From Pseudomonadota bacterium (lineage in GTDB: Bacteria > Pseudomonadota > Gammaproteobacteria > UBA1113), in NCBI GenBank assembly GCA_021781965.1, contig JAJXVU010000027.1, positions 1-32,031 on the forward strand: a stretch of 32,031 nucleotides of DNA, written 5' to 3'. Below are positions 31,261-32,031 of the stretch, in pieces; positions within the stretch are counted from its first letter, which is position 1; every line of letters starts with the position of its first letter. The notes beneath the pieces were generated by a model that did no database searches, was not told the origin of the DNA, and saw only the letters and a list, made by a program, of their open reading frames with translations. The position numbers and the translations under genes are program-made.

Positions 31261-32031
31261 TTACCTTTTTTTATTCCACAACACCCAGCTGTATGCTGGA
31301 ATGCCTAATAATAGCACAATTAGTCCCCAAAAGACGATTCTATTGCCTTCACCTAAGATGGCCCAAAAAATATAGCCCATCACAGCGATACTCATAACTG
31401 TTTCTAATTTATGATATTTATTCGTTTTGACCGTTTCATCTTGAAGGAAAATACTTAAAGCCACCGCGGAATAAAGATAAGGCAATAAGGTTAAAAAGAC
31501 TGCTACTGAGGCAATAATCTGGAATTGTTTACCTAGATTAGTCGAGTGCGTTAATAATAGTAAAATACTCATCAATATGCTAATGACAATTAAGCCTTTA
31601 GCTGGCACATCATGAGGATTTACCTTAGCAAACACATTGGGGAACAATTTATCATCGGCAGCCGCTTTGGCAGATCCCCCTACCAATAAAATCCAGCCGC
31701 CTAAAGATCCCAAACAAGCCACAATCGCACAAATACTGACGATGCGTCCTGCGCCTTCCCCCAAAGTCATGGTCGCTACCAATGAAAATGGTGCCGAAGA
31801 ATGGGCCAATAAGGTGTTGGGAACAATCCCCATAATCGCTGCCGAGCTTAGGCAATAGACTATGGCCGCAATCAAGGTCCCCGCTATGGTGGCTATAGGC
31901 ACATCCCTTTTAGGGTTACTAGACATGCCTGCACAGACTGCGGCTGATTCCACGCCTATAAAGGCCCACAAGGTTAAAGCTGCAGAATGGCTAATAGCCC
32001 AGAAGTCACTGTGTGTACTCACATTGTAAGC
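31261..32031 (-). CDS. APC-family amino acid/amine antiporter (AdiC/CadB-like), 5' end beyond the window
   Basis: The frame stays open to the right edge (upstream codons read A-Y-N before VSTHSDF), so the N-terminal part, with about five membrane helices, is missing. The visible 257 residues start just before TM6. This helix, LTLWAFIGVESAAV, has the Trp and Glu used for substrate gating in AdiC. It continues with NPKRDVPIATIAGTLIAAIVYCLSS, ACLGSLGGWILLVGGSAKAAADDKLFP, and four more helices. Similarity is slightly better to AdiC (arginine/agmatine) than to CadB or PotE. It should exchange external amino acid for the decarboxylation product. It forms an operon with the decarboxylase four bases downstream. 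Confidence 0.9.
   Translation of the reverse strand, partial: AYNVSTHSDFWAISHSAALTLWAFIGVESAAVCAGMSSNPKRDVPIATIAGTLIAAIVYCLSSAAIMGIVPNTLLAHSSAPFSLVATMTLGEGAGRIVSICAIVACLGSLGGWILLVGGSAKAAADDKLFPNVFAKVNPHDVPAKGLIVISILMSILLLLTHSTNLGKQFQIIASVAVFLTLLPYLYSAVALSIFLQDETVKTNKYHKLETVMSIAVMGYIFWAILGEGNRIVFWGLIVLLLGIPAYSWVLWNKKR

Overview
The window looks like a chromosomal segment of an AT-rich gammaproteobacterium with an intracellular lifestyle, most likely in the order Legionellales (Coxiella/Legionella/Rickettsiella-like). This is an inference from gene content: a long ankyrin-repeat protein with effector-like features, a DedA-PAP2-LssY fusion, a prpC-prpD pair, a ZapD protein and several lineage-restricted proteins. 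No 16S rRNA or other decisive marker is present.

Layout. (1) 1-2566: anmK split by a complete ISAs1-family insertion sequence (174-1681) with 15-bp terminal inverted repeats and a perfect 10-bp target duplication. (2) 2567-9003: an accessory block. It holds a DUF234-type AAA ATPase preceded by two matching palindromes, a 16-repeat ankyrin protein flanked by ~55-bp direct repeats, an unrecognised two-membrane-segment protein with a possible J-domain core, and a frameshifted small secreted-protein gene. (3) 9004-14644: a DUF1704/MATCAP-like putative metallopeptidase, then a two-gene RND efflux system without an outer-membrane channel. (4) 14939-21142, all minus strand: mdh, a cysQ-like phosphatase, prpD, prpC and an MFS transporter, separated by repeat-rich spacers (a 150-bp inverted-repeat element and a 3 x 83-bp tandem array). 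(5) 21265-26945: pabB, the DedA-PAP2-LssY fusion, lipA, lipB and a higBA-type toxin-antitoxin pair. (6) 27163-32031: tRNA-Lys(CUU), a class II aldolase-family gene, zapD, and an amino-acid decarboxylase/antiporter operon that runs off the right edge.

How the genes fit together. lipB-lipA make the lipoyl cofactor for 2-oxoacid dehydrogenases. prpC-prpD and mdh belong to propionate and C4-acid metabolism; prpB is not in the window. The decarboxylase and antiporter would form an amino-acid-dependent acid-resistance module, which suits life in an acidic vacuole. The ankyrin protein and its upstream neighbour are the best candidates for host-directed functions.

A GC-rich ~25-bp repeat occurs six times, always in the same orientation and almost always between genes. 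The strongest leads for something undescribed are the palindrome-controlled ATPase, the ankyrin/J-like pair bounded by duplicated sequence, and the poly-T frameshifted secreted peptide.
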